Positions 10,362 through 21,400 of a stretch of 64,000 nt of DNA are shown piece by piece. The stretch is from positions 5,858,257 to 5,922,256 of the forward strand of contig CM039512.1 of assembly GCA_022432975.1 (NCBI GenBank), read 5' to 3'. The position numbers and the translations under genes are program-made. The notes beneath the pieces are model-generated. The model worked only from the letters and a program-made list of their open reading frames with translations. It searched no databases and was not told where the DNA came from. The stretch is from Begonia masoniana. Its lineage: Eukaryota > Streptophyta > Magnoliopsida > Cucurbitales > Begoniaceae. Position 1 is the first letter of the stretch; each line of letters opens with the position of its first letter.

Positions 10362-13126
10362 TCTCACAATCCTAATACTGTACCCGATTTTTCGTACTTT
10401 TTTTTTTTAAAAACTTTAACTATACTCTAGACGAAACCTAAACGGAAAATCGAAATCGGAATTGAAATCGAGGTTCGTTAGGAAAATCGTTTAAAACGAA
10501 TCTTGGAACAATTTTAAATAACAAGTAAAACAAATATGTAAAACAATTTAAAAAAAAATATTTAAAAACAATTAAGTTAAATCGAGGGACAAAAGGGGCA
10601 ATCGCCCCTTTACATGCAGGAGCGATTATTCGCCCAAAAATAGGGCGAATAATCGCCCATCGGCGATTGCAACAGGCGATTATTCGCCTGTGGCGATCAG
10701 TCGCCACAATTTGTGGCGACTAATCGCCACACTCCTTGGAAATTTTCCAGGGAGTGGCGATGCAATCGCCCCCCATGGCGATTCGTCGCCATCTCCTCTG
10801 CTTCCTTCCCCTTTTTCCTTTCTTCTCCTGCGTTCACATATAAATACACACAACACACACACCTCTCTTTTCTCTTCCCTACATCATACATTCACAATTC
10901 ACGTATCCTCCGAACACTCAAAACCCACATAATTCACTTACCCCTCGTTAACAACTCCAAACGCATTTTAAAACCAAGTATGTTTTATGAAAATAAACCG
11001 CGTGGATATGTTTAAAAACCGAACATATCCTCCTGTTTTAAAATATCTAAACAATTACAAAACGTTTAAAAAAAAACATTAAAAATGTAAACCTATCAAC
11101 TACCAGAACCAAACACCCTATAATGTCTATACAATTTTCTTATTCTATCCAAAATAACTTAAAACCCTCAAAATCTATACATACTGTCCCCACGGGTCAG
11201 GTAAGCGTCGACTGCGCCAGCACACCACCACAGCCATCCTCCGTCAACTGGACTCAAGCCTCAGGAGGAGGAATCTCATCCTCACCTGTATCCTCGTAAT
11301 CACCTACACCATACATACACACTATGAGATGAAATCCCAGTAAGCTCTACGTAAATGCAATGCATGCTGTGCGTATGAGTTCGATAAATCATGCTTTATT
11401 TTCTTTACTATGCAATGCACGATAGGTGTCACCGAGATCCTATCCCTCTAACCGGAGAGAGCTCATCCAGCGGACGGACTACTCTTTCCAGCTAGAGGTG
11501 GGGGGTACACGCTTACAACACGTACAGTCGTGCCTGAGCCCCACCTCGCGTGACCGATAAACGATACGCCTTTCGCCCAATATGCCTTTCGGCCGATATG
11601 CCTTTCGGCCTATGCTATGCTTTACATTATCTTTAAAACCCTATGCGGAAGTTCATTTTCATGCTTTTCTTTAAAACATGTGATGCGTGAACAGTTAATA
11701 TCTTAAAGTAAACAAGCAATAACGTATACCATCAAAGACTATAAGACATAATCTATAAAACAAATAAGCCTAGCTACCCAACCAAAGCAATATAAAATGA
11801 GTGCATCTCCAAAATTCCTCGACACGACATTCGACGTACGGTGTAGGTCAATCGGCCAGAGAAGAATCACGAGAACTTACCTGTCGTCCGCAGCTCGCTG
11901 GGGATGCTCGGTTATCTGTCCACCTATGGCTCAACCTACGACAAATATTCAAACTTTATTAAACTCAAGGTTACATTCACCAATTACTCTCAAACTATTA
12001 TTTATAGTCTAATCCAACTAAAACATAACTAAACGGGCCACTAATTCGGGTTTGGTAAAACCGACCCGAAACTTCGAACGCGCGTAACTTTCGCATCGGT
12101 TATCGGAATCGAACGATTCCAGCGGCCACGTACTCCTCTAATAACCTATTTTAACCTGCCAAAAGTAATTTTAAAACAATCGACCGTAGCTAGGTCAAAT
12201 GCAGCAAAACCCGAACTGCCCTTCACCCGGAAATTTCCCCCAACTCGATTTTTTCATCGATTTCCATCCATTTCCTCACCAATTAACCCAATTAGCCTAA
12301 ACTAATCAAAATCCCGAGGCATCACACCGAAAACTGAAACTCCCAAATTTGGAGTTCACTGTTTTCGCTCAAATTGAGCTCTCCTTTGCCAGGAGACCTT
12401 CGCCGGCCTTAAGCTCAGCCATTCACCGTCGAGAACGGCCAAAAACGGCCGGTGATCGGAGCTTAATCAAGCTCGTCGCCGACGGCCCTGTACAGAACCG
12501 AAATAGGGAGAAAAGGAGGCTTACCGTTCGGTTTGTGCGCGGAGACGGCCCAGACACTGCTCGCCGCCGTCGTCTGGCCGGAGATCGTCGGACATCGCCG
12601 GTGGTTCAGGCCGCCGATCGCCGCTCCTCTGCTCGGCCCTATTCGCTGCCCGCAGAAACGATCGAATGGCTTCTTCGCGAAGCCATTCGATTGTTTTAAA
12701 AGAAAACATAATTTTTTCTTTTAAAACAAAACAAAATAATAAATGCCAATTACCGTTCTGCCCTCCCATTATTTTTATATTCGTTTCGTCCTTTGTTTCG
12801 TTAATTGCTAACGATTCGGGTTTCTCCTAATTTCCTCATTTTGCCAATAACTCAAACTTATTGTTAGGGATTTATTAAAACTATCCGATCGCAAAACGGG
12901 CCTCGTTTACTACTTTTATTAAAACGTCCTTTATATTACGAGAAACGTAATTCTCGTAAAATTAGCGTTAAACTCCTAAAACTCCTGGAATTTTCTCAAA
13001 ATCCAAGTTAATCATTAGGATCCTAATAACGCTTTCTGTTTGCAAAACAGACTTAATTTGATATATTTACAAAAATGCCATTATATATATATAATTACTA
13101 AAACTCGTAAAAAGCCGGGTGTTACA
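10362..13126 (-). repeat. Solo LTR, chromovirus-type family B, TSD cattc
   Basis: Flanked by cattc (10357-10361 and 13127-13131) within the copia LTR. It ends GCCGGGTGTTACA, and its other end TCTCACAATCC is a decayed TG terminus. A splice-donor-like site on the minus strand (CAGGTAAGTT, near 11880) puts the sense strand as minus, as in family A. It includes a hairpin array (10622-10775), a three-unit CTTTCGGCC minisatellite at about 11570-11615 and a GC-rich block at 12400-12670. There is no coding capacity. Confidence 0.75.
10622..10775. repeat. Array of GGCGAT...ATCGCC hairpins
   Basis: A perfect 14-bp stem lies at 10622-10635 and 10643-10656 with a 7-nt loop. TGTGGCGATCAGTCGCCACA (10689-10708) and TGTGGCGACTAATCGCCACA (10712-10731) each have 8-bp stems with 4-nt loops. 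Further GGCGATTATTCGCC copies lie between. Purpose unknown. Confidence 0.85.
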
Positions 13127-13684
13127 CATTCAATTCTGTGAAGGAAAATCAGACAGAGTATTTAAGCTGAGGTTAGAGCACGAAGAAATAACTTTTTGCC
13201 AATTTTATTCTTGAGCCATAACCTGCAAATTTAAGCATACTCCGTATTACTCTTCTACACCTCTCGATTCGATAACTTGAGATTTTAATCTTTGAGAGTG
13301 TAGTCTGAGCTTGAAATTTACAAACTCAAATATCTGTATAAGGCAGTGGATTATCGCCCATGAAGAATAATCCAGTATTGTAAAAGGCAGTAGATTGACG
13401 CCCGAAAGTTCGATCTTATATTCTCGTTGAGGAGAAGGTTAAGGATCTTCAAGGGGGAACCTTGAAGCGTGGATGTAGGCAAGGTTTGGCCGAACCACGT
13501 AAAAACTTTTATGTTGGTTTTCCTTTCTCTCTCTGTTATTTTTATTATTGTGCTTGCCGATTAGTTTAAGAAATCTTTAAAAGAGTCTAATTCACCCCCC
13601 TCTTAGACAATCTCGATCCTACACTCAAATCTATCTTGCAAGTATTACGATGTCCTTTTGGTCCGAAGAAGTCGATATAACAAA

Positions 13685-13985
13685 TTACAAGCCGAAAATA
13701 GTCATGTTTCTTCTTCCATAGCCGTGTGTAGAAGATTCCTGCACATAATGAAAATTATAATAAAACAGATGTACAATGTGTTTATGAGCGAAATGTGTTG
13801 GTCTGTACCTGCGTCCCGTCAAATGTGTTGAAATCCATAAAAGTCTTTTGCAAATCAGTGCCTGAAGTTGATCTCCGGTGATGACAAGTGCGACTATTAT
13901 GTCCCTTATACCGACATATACCACACGACATCTTTGAGTTCTTCTTACTAATTTTCAAACTCGAGGGCTTATCAATATCTCGCAC
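13685..13985 (-). pseudogene. C-terminal zinc-knuckle fragment of Mutator-like transposase
   Basis: The minus-strand frame reads MRDIDKPSSLKI...MSCGICRYKGHNSRTC, a CxxCxxxGHNxRxC knuckle typical of MURA-like (MuDR) transposase C-termini. It belongs with the transposase domain at 16573-17564 on the same strand. The intervening hAT element and an internal deletion separate them. Frame changes after the knuckle mean it is not functional. Confidence 0.7.
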
Positions 13986-14081
13986 TCTTGTCTTCTTCGG
14001 CCTACCGAGTTTGCGATATCTTCTTGGCGGGAAGAGTTCCTTCAGATTTGGTATTTGCAGCCATATTTGAAATTAGCGTAC
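13986..14081 (-). pseudogene. MULE transposase segment left of the hAT insertion
   Basis: Minus-strand sequence directly abutting the hAT reads WHMYANFK, the natural continuation of EHRYCL on the other side of the insertion (16573-16620). It then degenerates and jumps to the C-terminal knuckle region, implying a deletion of the rest of the domain. Confidence 0.65.
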
Positions 14082-14454
14082 ATATGCCATAGGGGTGAGC
14101 ATGGTCCGGTTTGGTCCAGTTCCGGGATTGCACCGGACTGGACCGTGGGATTCAGGATTTTTATCCTGAATCCAGAACCGGCCTGCCAAGAGACTGGGAC
14201 CGGACCAGAATTTTTGGTCTGGTCCCGGTCCGGTCCCGGTTTCTCCCACCATAATGCTGAATTTTTTTTAATTAAAAAATAAAAAATTTCAATATTGTAT
14301 ACAGATTTTTTTTCCAATAAAATCAACATAATAACTATCTATGTTTAAATATATTAAAAGTAACATATATAAAGTTGACTATTTATATTTAAAATTAAAT
14401 CTAAGAAATTCAATCAAACTATCTATGATTAAAATAAAATCTAATAAGATAAAA

Positions 14455-14760
14455 TAAATTCAACATCCAAAAGAAATCCAACTATTTAACATAAAAACTC
14501 AATCCAACTATTCAACATTATAAAATATAATAAAATTTGATAAACTAAATTCAATATCCAAAATAAATCCAACATCCAAAAGAAATCCAACTATTTAACA
14601 TAAAAACTCAATCCAACTATTCAACATTATAAAATATAATAAAATTTGATAAACTAAATTCAATATCCAAAATAAATCCAACTATCTAACATAAAAACTT
14701 AATCCAACTGTCTAACATTATAAAATATAACGAAATCTAATAAACCAAATTCAACGGTTA
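14455..14760. repeat. ~109-bp tandem repeat inside the hAT element
   Basis: Units beginning CCAACTATTTAACATAAAAA start at 14478 and 14587, and a shorter third unit (91-bp spacing) at 14678. AT-rich and non-coding. Confidence 0.8.
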
Positions 14761-15545
14761 TAGTTGTAATATTTTCAATCTCCCTTTTCAATTTTGAATT
14801 GTTTTCGTCAAATAGGAAATAGCAACGTCGTTGGAAGAAGTATTGTCAACGGTTATAGTTGTAACATTTTCAATCTCCTAATTAAGCAAATATTTTTTAA
14901 CTTCCTTACATATTCACCTTTATGGTTCGGAATCAAACAAAAATTCAATATCTTTTTCTGCACATGCCAATCTTCATCAACATAATGACATGTCAACACT
15001 ATGTAATTCAAATTCTAAATAGAGGTTCATGTATCAGTAGTCAAACATACCCTATGTGATGTTGTAAAAAAACACTCTTTCAATTTGGTTCTTTCTTTTT
15101 GATATATTTTGCGAATATCTCTCGCTACTGTAAACCTAGATGACATAATAAACTTGGGATTGAGATACAGACAAAACATCCTAAAACCAATTCCTTCTAC
15201 CAATTTCAGTGGAAATTCATCCAAAATAATCATCTTTGCGAGAAATTCTCTAGCAGTCATTGTTGTAAATATGGATATACTAGCAGTCTTGATCTCATTA
15301 GGTTTAAACAACAAAGGTTTTTTGCTTACTGTCTACATTTCGTGGGAACTTTTTTGCACACTTTAATATGTTTTACTAAACTTGAAGTCTCATTTTTCGT
15401 GGGGTGTGCTACATACATCTATCCACAATAATTACATTTAGCTAAATCAGTGTTCGGTATCCTACTGAAGTGAATCCAAACTACAGACTTAGTTCTTTTC
15501 GATTCGACATGGGAACTTTCACTATGAGGAACATCCATCCTATCG
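14745..15545 (-). pseudogene. hAT transposase fragment (BED finger and N-terminal domain)
   Basis: The minus strand holds a BED-type zinc finger (SKRTKSVVWIHFSRI...LAKCNYCG, with a stop just after the CxxC), then MTAREFLAKMIILDEFPLKL, GFRMFC, SSRFTVARDI and HRVCLTTDT, then CLIPNHKGEYV and a degenerate TVDN-like segment. These blocks follow the order of plant RICESLEEPER-like hAT transposases. Several stops and frame changes and the absent catalytic C-terminus mean no active enzyme. Confidence 0.8.
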
Positions 15546-16572
15546 TACAATAAAAAACAATAAACAGATCAACACATTAATCAACCTACATCAACTACCC
15601 AAATTAGCACAAAACAACAGCAAATTAATCTTAAATTTGCACAGCAAAACAGCAAGATGCAAACAACAAATTTAACACTAAACAAAAACTTAACTAAACA
15701 CTAAACAACAAATTTAACAGCAAATGAAATGCCCTCATGTTGATACCAATGTCAAACAGCAAATTTAACACTAAACAAAACTTAACTAAACATGCAAGCT
15801 TGCTGCCGAGTGCAAATGATACAATTCAGCAACAAACTTGCTTGCCAAAGGATACTCCAAATTCAGCAACAAACAAATACAAACTTCACAATTAGCAGCA
15901 AATGATACAATTTAGTAGTGACTAATAAACGCACCTTGAAGTTCCAGACTTGAATTGCTTGCTACCGAGTGCGTGAGCCGTGAGCACTGAGTTCTTTTTG
16001 GGTTGCTTGTTGTGTAATGCCGAGTGTGTGAGCCGTGAGGGCTGAAGACTGAAGAGAGACTGGAGAATGCGAGGGAGAACTGAGTCACAGAGTTAGAGTG
16101 ACCGTCGGTCCGTCGTGAGCCGAGGCAGAGCCCTAACTTCTGAGAGAGTGAGGCGTGAACGCCGAACGGTGAACTGCGGTATGATTACAAAACCACCGAA
16201 GAAGGCAGATTGAAACTGCAGAACCGGATTGCAGAATCGTGATGACGAACAGGGGTGATCGTATGGCAGACTGCGTGAGCGTGAATCGTGATGAACAGAT
16301 GAAGAATAAGGGTGAGTGAGAGCGAGAGTGCCTGGCAGCGTGAACCCTTCATCTTAATAAAAAGTAAAAATGTAAAATGAAGGGTTCGGTTCCATAGTCT
16401 GGTTTCAGGATTTTAGTTCCCGGACCGAAGATCGGACCCAACCAGACGAGAATTCATCTAAGAGGACGGTCCTGGACCGAGAAATCAGGAGACCGACCGA
16501 AACCGGACCAAAATCGTCGGTCCGATCCGGTTCTCAGGAGGCGATCCGGTCTTACTCACCCTTAATATGCCA

Positions 16573-17564
16573 GAGGCAGTAGCGATGTTCGGCGTGTTCT
16601 AATTCATCTGCCACAGCTTTCAGCAAACCCTAATATTTGAAAGAAAAACAGAGTCAAAATAAAACAATATAACGTGAAGAGTACTGATCAGATAATTCCC
16701 AGGAAAGACTGTACTAAACAATCTCCTAGACAAAATTACCTTTCCAAGTAAGTTCCCAGGAAAGGTTGGAGGGATCACAAACAGTCTCACTTAAAATCCA
16801 GTATCCTAGACAGACTTCCTTACACAGTACAATTATACCACTAAATAAGTGGTACGAGAAATGCATTATACCTTTTGTCGATCCGAAATAATTGTTCATC
16901 CCTCACCTCATCCAGTGTTTAGGTCTCGCTTTAAATGTTACAAAAAACACATCAATGTGTACGTGGACTCTTTTTCGACGTTGACAATAGCAACAAGACA
17001 TATTCCATCGTTGCTATCAATACTGACGGCTGTGAGTAATTGGCCGGTACACGAGCCCTTCAGATGACGACCATCCAAACAGATAATAGACCGATCGTAC
17101 TTCAACAAACCCGTCTTGCAGGCAGCCATGCACCTATACATTCTTTGGCATACCAATTAATCATCCTCCATCTCGTAAGTATGTATTTTTAATGTGCTAT
17201 CCGGATTTGATCTACATATTTCTACTGTGTACGACCAACTTAATTTGTATTGTTCGTCGCCCTTGCCTTCGTTAAGTGTTCGTGCTACGCTTGTTGCTCT
17301 TCTGGGCAAACTTGGTGTAATGTTGACGGTCAAATATTTTCTCACTGTCTCGATAATGGAAGAGATTTCTCACGTAAGTTAACTTTTGAACCTATCAAGA
17401 TAATGATTTGCTACATATTTTGCTCTAGCGTGTCGATTCTCAATTTTCCTCGAACAACTGCGAGAATTGATCAAACTCTTTATTTGAAACATATTACATC
17501 TTAGAAGCATGTAGTCGCCACTTACACTCGTCTTCACACTCAGCCGCCAGTCACCGATTTTCAC
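16573..17564 (-). pseudogene. Mutator-like (MULE/MuDR) transposase fragment
   Basis: Minus-strand blocks in order: CSRKIENRHARAKYVANHYL (DNA-binding domain end, 17379-17564), a linker (17157-17345), then RCMAACKTGLLKY, IICLDGRHLKGSCTGQLLTA and ICLVAIVNVEKESTYT (16938-17156), which is the MULE DDE domain with the LDGxHLKG motif. Next is LLKAVADELEHAEHRYCL (16573-16620), broken by the hAT insertion. Frame changes and stops between blocks show it is dead. Role when intact: cut-and-paste transposition. Confidence 0.8.
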
Positions 17565-17980
17565 TTTTTGGTGAATTTTATCCCATAGCCATTTTTCAAA
17601 TAATATTCGACTATTTCCGCTCTAATTTCCTTTAAATAACTATATTTTTTCTAAAAAAAAAAATTCATTGAGATTTCTTCTCTTACCGGTATGTTTTCCA
17701 CATCATCATCCTTGGAACCGACCGGTGTTTGAAGTTTATCGTCTAGAGTTCTGGAGGTCGAATCCACCTCTATTTCTTTATTTCCATGCAAGTGATCAAA
17801 TGCTGGAAGATCACCATATGCAAGCGTGTCATTTTATATCGAGATCACAAGTTGTTATTGTCTTTTCTAAATCAACCGATCGACTTGAATCAAAATCTAT
17901 CGTTGTCGATAATACAGAAAAAATTTGCCGAAGCAAGAAAATATTTACAAGGTTCAAGGAAGGTGTAGAATGAGAATGGA
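17565..17980 (-). pseudogene. Probable N-terminal part of the MULE transposase
   Basis: Minus-strand sequence reads an acidic, low-complexity region (HGDLPAFDHLHGNKEIEVDS...DDDVENIPVREE) and then KEIRAEIVEYYLKNGYGIKF before the DNA-binding block. It resembles the acidic leader of MURA-like proteins. Stops occur, and no start can be chosen. Confidence 0.4.
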
Positions 17981-17984
17981 GGGC

Positions 17985-18300
17985 TAATCTCCTTAAATAA
18001 CCAAGGAGATCAGCCCCCCGTTCTCGGGAGAACGATCCCCTGTTCTACGGCCTGTGTGCCAGACTCGCCCCCCGCGTTCTCCAGTCCGTGATCAATAATT
18101 GATCACGGGCCGTAAAACGGGGGGTCGTGCTCAGGACAAGGCCCCTCGTTTTAAAATTTGTCTATAACACGTGCATTGCACGTGTTACACGGGGGGCCGA
18201 GCTAAAATAAACAGCTCCCCGTGTTTTTCCACGTGCAACGAACGTGCGCGAGAGGGTTCTACTACCCCCGTGGAGAACGGGGGCCATTTTCTTTGTAAAA
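17985..18300. repeat. Cluster of perfect palindromes 3' of the ABCG gene
   Basis: Four perfect inverted repeats lie within 200 bp: ATCTCCTT/AAGGAGAT (17987-18010), CGTTCTCGGGAGAACG (18019-18034), CCGTGATCAAT/ATTGATCACGG (18086-18108) and TAACACGTGCA/TGCACGTGTTA (18165-18187, containing two CACGTG boxes). The region is GC-rich and non-coding. It could be the end of a MITE or of the MULE. Confidence 0.75.
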
Positions 18301-18465
18301 TGCGGAACATAAGACTATCGGCCATCTGCCGGGGTTTAAATTATTAATTTTTTTTTATAATTTGAGGTTAGCTTTATCAGGGTTAATAATTTAAAGAACT
18401 TTTTTTAAAAAAAATCGTTTGTTTGTGGTTTAAAATGGTTTTTACCCTAAGTTTTATGGCCGTCT
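18300..18465 (-). other. Probable 3' UTR and flank of the ABCG gene
   Basis: AT-rich sequence immediately after the TGA at 18466-18468, with no other gene visible. I could not assign a cleavage site with confidence. Confidence 0.4.
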
Positions 18466-21400
18466 TCATCGCCTCTGAAAATTCATGGCCTTCGTGGAGA
18501 AGGCAAAAACCAGAGCGAAAAGCAGAGTGAAACCTATTAAAGCCATAGAAACCACCCACAACATATCATATTCAAACCCGAAGTAATCCTTCATAAACTC
18601 TTCCACTGTCTCTCCCGTATCCAGCTTCTTCTCCACGTCTGCGTACTGCAAAGCCGCCATGCCGTACAAACTCCATGAAATCGGGCATATCCAGGAGTAC
18701 CATCTCCACCACACTTCCATTTTCTGCAATTCATCAATCAATCAATCAGGACTCGTCTAAAATCGAAGTATTGACGATGAAGTAAATGAAATCAGAGTTT
18801 CTACCGTTCGAGGGATTACAAAGCCGGAAAAGAGGTTCCACATTGTGTTCAAGATGCTGGTGCATAAGATGGCGATTTCGTGGTTAGGGCTCAATGCTAC
18901 AACCATCATTCCGTAGTAAATGTTGTAGATAATTGTGATGAATATGAAGAAGAGGTTGAGGAAAACTTTGTAGCCGTCAACGCATATCCCATCATTGTAT
19001 ACACTATAACTGCGAAGACCGCGACCTGGAAGAACGTGTATGGGATCTCGATGGCAACCTGGAATGAGACGAGACAAGGCAAGAAAATCAGCGAGATGAT
19101 GTCGGAGAAAATGCTGCAAATTTATTCGAAAGCTTTGTCCAATACCTGTGCCACTGCGTAAGGCAAAGCAGAATACATTCCGGCAGCCCTTTCTCTGTAT
19201 TGAACTGCCCTGTCGTTTATGATAATCGGTCTGATCGTTGAAGCGCTTTGAAATCCCATGAACAAAATTGCAGAATACATTGATCCAATTCCATTGAAGA
19301 TGTCCTGCTTAGAGCCCCTGCAAATTGAAAATGACGTTTTTTGGTGCTTGTCGAAAAAGATTTGTCTCCTAGAAACGTTTCTAGTTTACCTGTGGCTTCC
19401 GAGACCCAGAAACACGACACCGAATATCACGGCCATGGAAGTAGTGAACACGATTCTTACAGCATTATAGCTCGTGTTTCTCCAATATGACTTGTGTTGT
19501 TTCCATAAGCATGCTTTGAATTGAATTAGGTATGATTGAGGGTACTTTGTGGGGAAGATGATATCTTTTGAATCTGGAGCAGGTGAGCTTAGTTCTTGAA
19601 TCAAAGCTCTGTTTCTTCTGCATATGCAAAACAGTTTCTTTTTTAGCTGCGAAGATTAAAAGGTTTGAACTTTCATATCTGTCAAAATGCACGTCAATTG
19701 TGGAGAACCTAGATGATGGTTTTGATGGAAAAATTTTCTGTAAATTTTAGCTTTCTTTACAAGGAAAACTTGTGGAAGGTGATGAACTGACCCTGAGAGA
19801 TCTGATTTTCTGTAAATGTCTGCAAATTGAATGCCCAGGTCATCTTCTTGTGCCCTTGTCGTCACTTCCAACGCCCACGTCGCAGGATTAGTTCCATCTC
19901 TAAATTTGCTGACTCCATGGATATCCTTTGAAGAAAAAGCGAGGAGAATACCCATAAGAATTTGATTACATCAGATGAAAAGGTGATTTCTTTGAGTTCA
20001 ATTTTTTTAAGCCTTACCTCGAAATATTTGATCAAATAGCAGGATTGTGGCCCCAAAGGACCCACATATATTTCTTCCCCCCCTCTTGTCAGCAGAAACA
20101 GCTGCATGATAGGAAGTTAGAATGAAATTTAGAGAATGTTTAGAAGATGTTTCTAAAACCTGTTTAGGTGGTTGTTCTTCAAAAACAGTTTTCCAAAACA
20201 GTTGCTTCTGATTGATGATTAGTATTTCACGCAGACGATACGAGAATCCATGGATATTCTCTCACCTCATCAAATGATTCAAATATCTCATTACTTGGCT
20301 GATGAATTGTGCAGACTACAGTTCTTCCCGTGTCAACGATATTTCTCACAATTTTCATCACAGTATATGCAGCCTTGGAATCTAAACCCGAGGTCGGCTC
20401 GTCCATGAATATTATCGACGGATTAGCCACGAGCTCTACTGCAATGGTTAGCCTTTTTCTCTGCCCTATGGAAAGACCATTTACATTTGGAAATCCAACC
20501 AATGCATCTCTCAAAGGTATTAACTCAATCATCCCCATAACCTCCTCAACAAAAAGCTGTGTTCATGAAAACCCTCTCAGCTCAACATAGAATTTATCTG
20601 ATTTTTCTTTTTATAAAAATTAACTTGCTTTCACTAACCTCTCTATCTTTCTGATCAACTTCTCTAGGCAGTCGGAGCCATGCAGAGTATATAAGCGATT
20701 CATAAACAGTCACAAATGGAGAATGAATATCGATTTGTTCACAGTATCCGCAGATTCGAGTAAAAGTTTGCTTCCTTTTTGGATATCCACAAACGGTGAT
20801 ATTTCCTTGGACACAGCCACTGTTTTTCCGTCCAGCCAATACATCGAGAAGTGTAGTCTTACCGGCACCACTTACGCCCATCAGAGCTGTTAGAATTCCG
20901 GGCCTAAAAGCTCCACTGACTCCTTTCAGAAGCTCCAGTCGATCTCCCGAAAAGCCTTGAGATTTCATCGCCTGAATGTCATAAAATTTTTAAATTGTGT
21001 AATGTTCTAAGCTTGCTCATAAGTTGGATGATTTATATACCTTTGGTAAGTCCACTGAATATCTGATATTTTCGAATGTCATGGAGAGCGGTATGTACGG
21101 AAGCCGCATTTTCTGTCCGGGTTTTGTTCTTCCTTCACCTTCATTTTCATATTTTTGATCTGTTTCAGCATTTAAACTGATCTGTATCTCTGAAATGAAT
21201 AACTGGACTTACCTTTTTCCGTCATTTGAAAGCTTCTCTTGGTGGATCTTTCTCCATTTTCTTCTGCTTTGCCTTCCTCTCCATCTTTCTCATCAGATGG
21301 AAAAACAGCATGAAATTTCCCATATTCTGCAAGATTTCATACCAATTAAACATGGACAAATCATCATCTCGAATGTAGAGGAAATATGCAGATTGAGAAT

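Larger units (their letters stand above)
9405..13623 (+). repeat. Solo LTR of Sirevirus-like copia family, TSD ctcaa, with nested insertion
   Basis: Starts TGTTGACTTAATTAG and ends ATCCTACA, flanked by the perfect duplication ctcaa (9400-9404 and 13624-13628). It is the same family as the copia LTR at 49471-50801, sharing the start, the GGCAGTGGATT block, 'aaggatcttcaagggg' and the end. Removing the nested element (10362-13126) leaves about 1.45 kb. No PBS or internal domain is present, so it is a solo LTR. Confidence 0.85.
14090..16564 (-). mobile_element. hAT transposon, decayed, TSD atatgcca
   Basis: Left end TAGGGGTGAGCATGGTCCGG, right end GGTCTTACTCACCCTTA, imperfect inverted ends with GGTCC/GGACC-rich subterminal regions. 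It is flanked by a perfect 8-bp duplication atatgcca (14082-14089 and 16565-16572), diagnostic of the hAT superfamily. It carries the remains of a BED-finger transposase on the minus strand and lacks the C-terminal dimerisation region, so it is non-autonomous. Confidence 0.9.

Noticed and set aside
12349..12769. Arg/Pro-rich open frames on both strands
   Set aside because: They lie in the GC-rich block of a solo LTR, overlap each other and resemble no family.
17194..17504. Plus-strand frames with hydrophobic stretches
   Set aside because: Antisense shadow of the minus-strand MULE transposase fragment.
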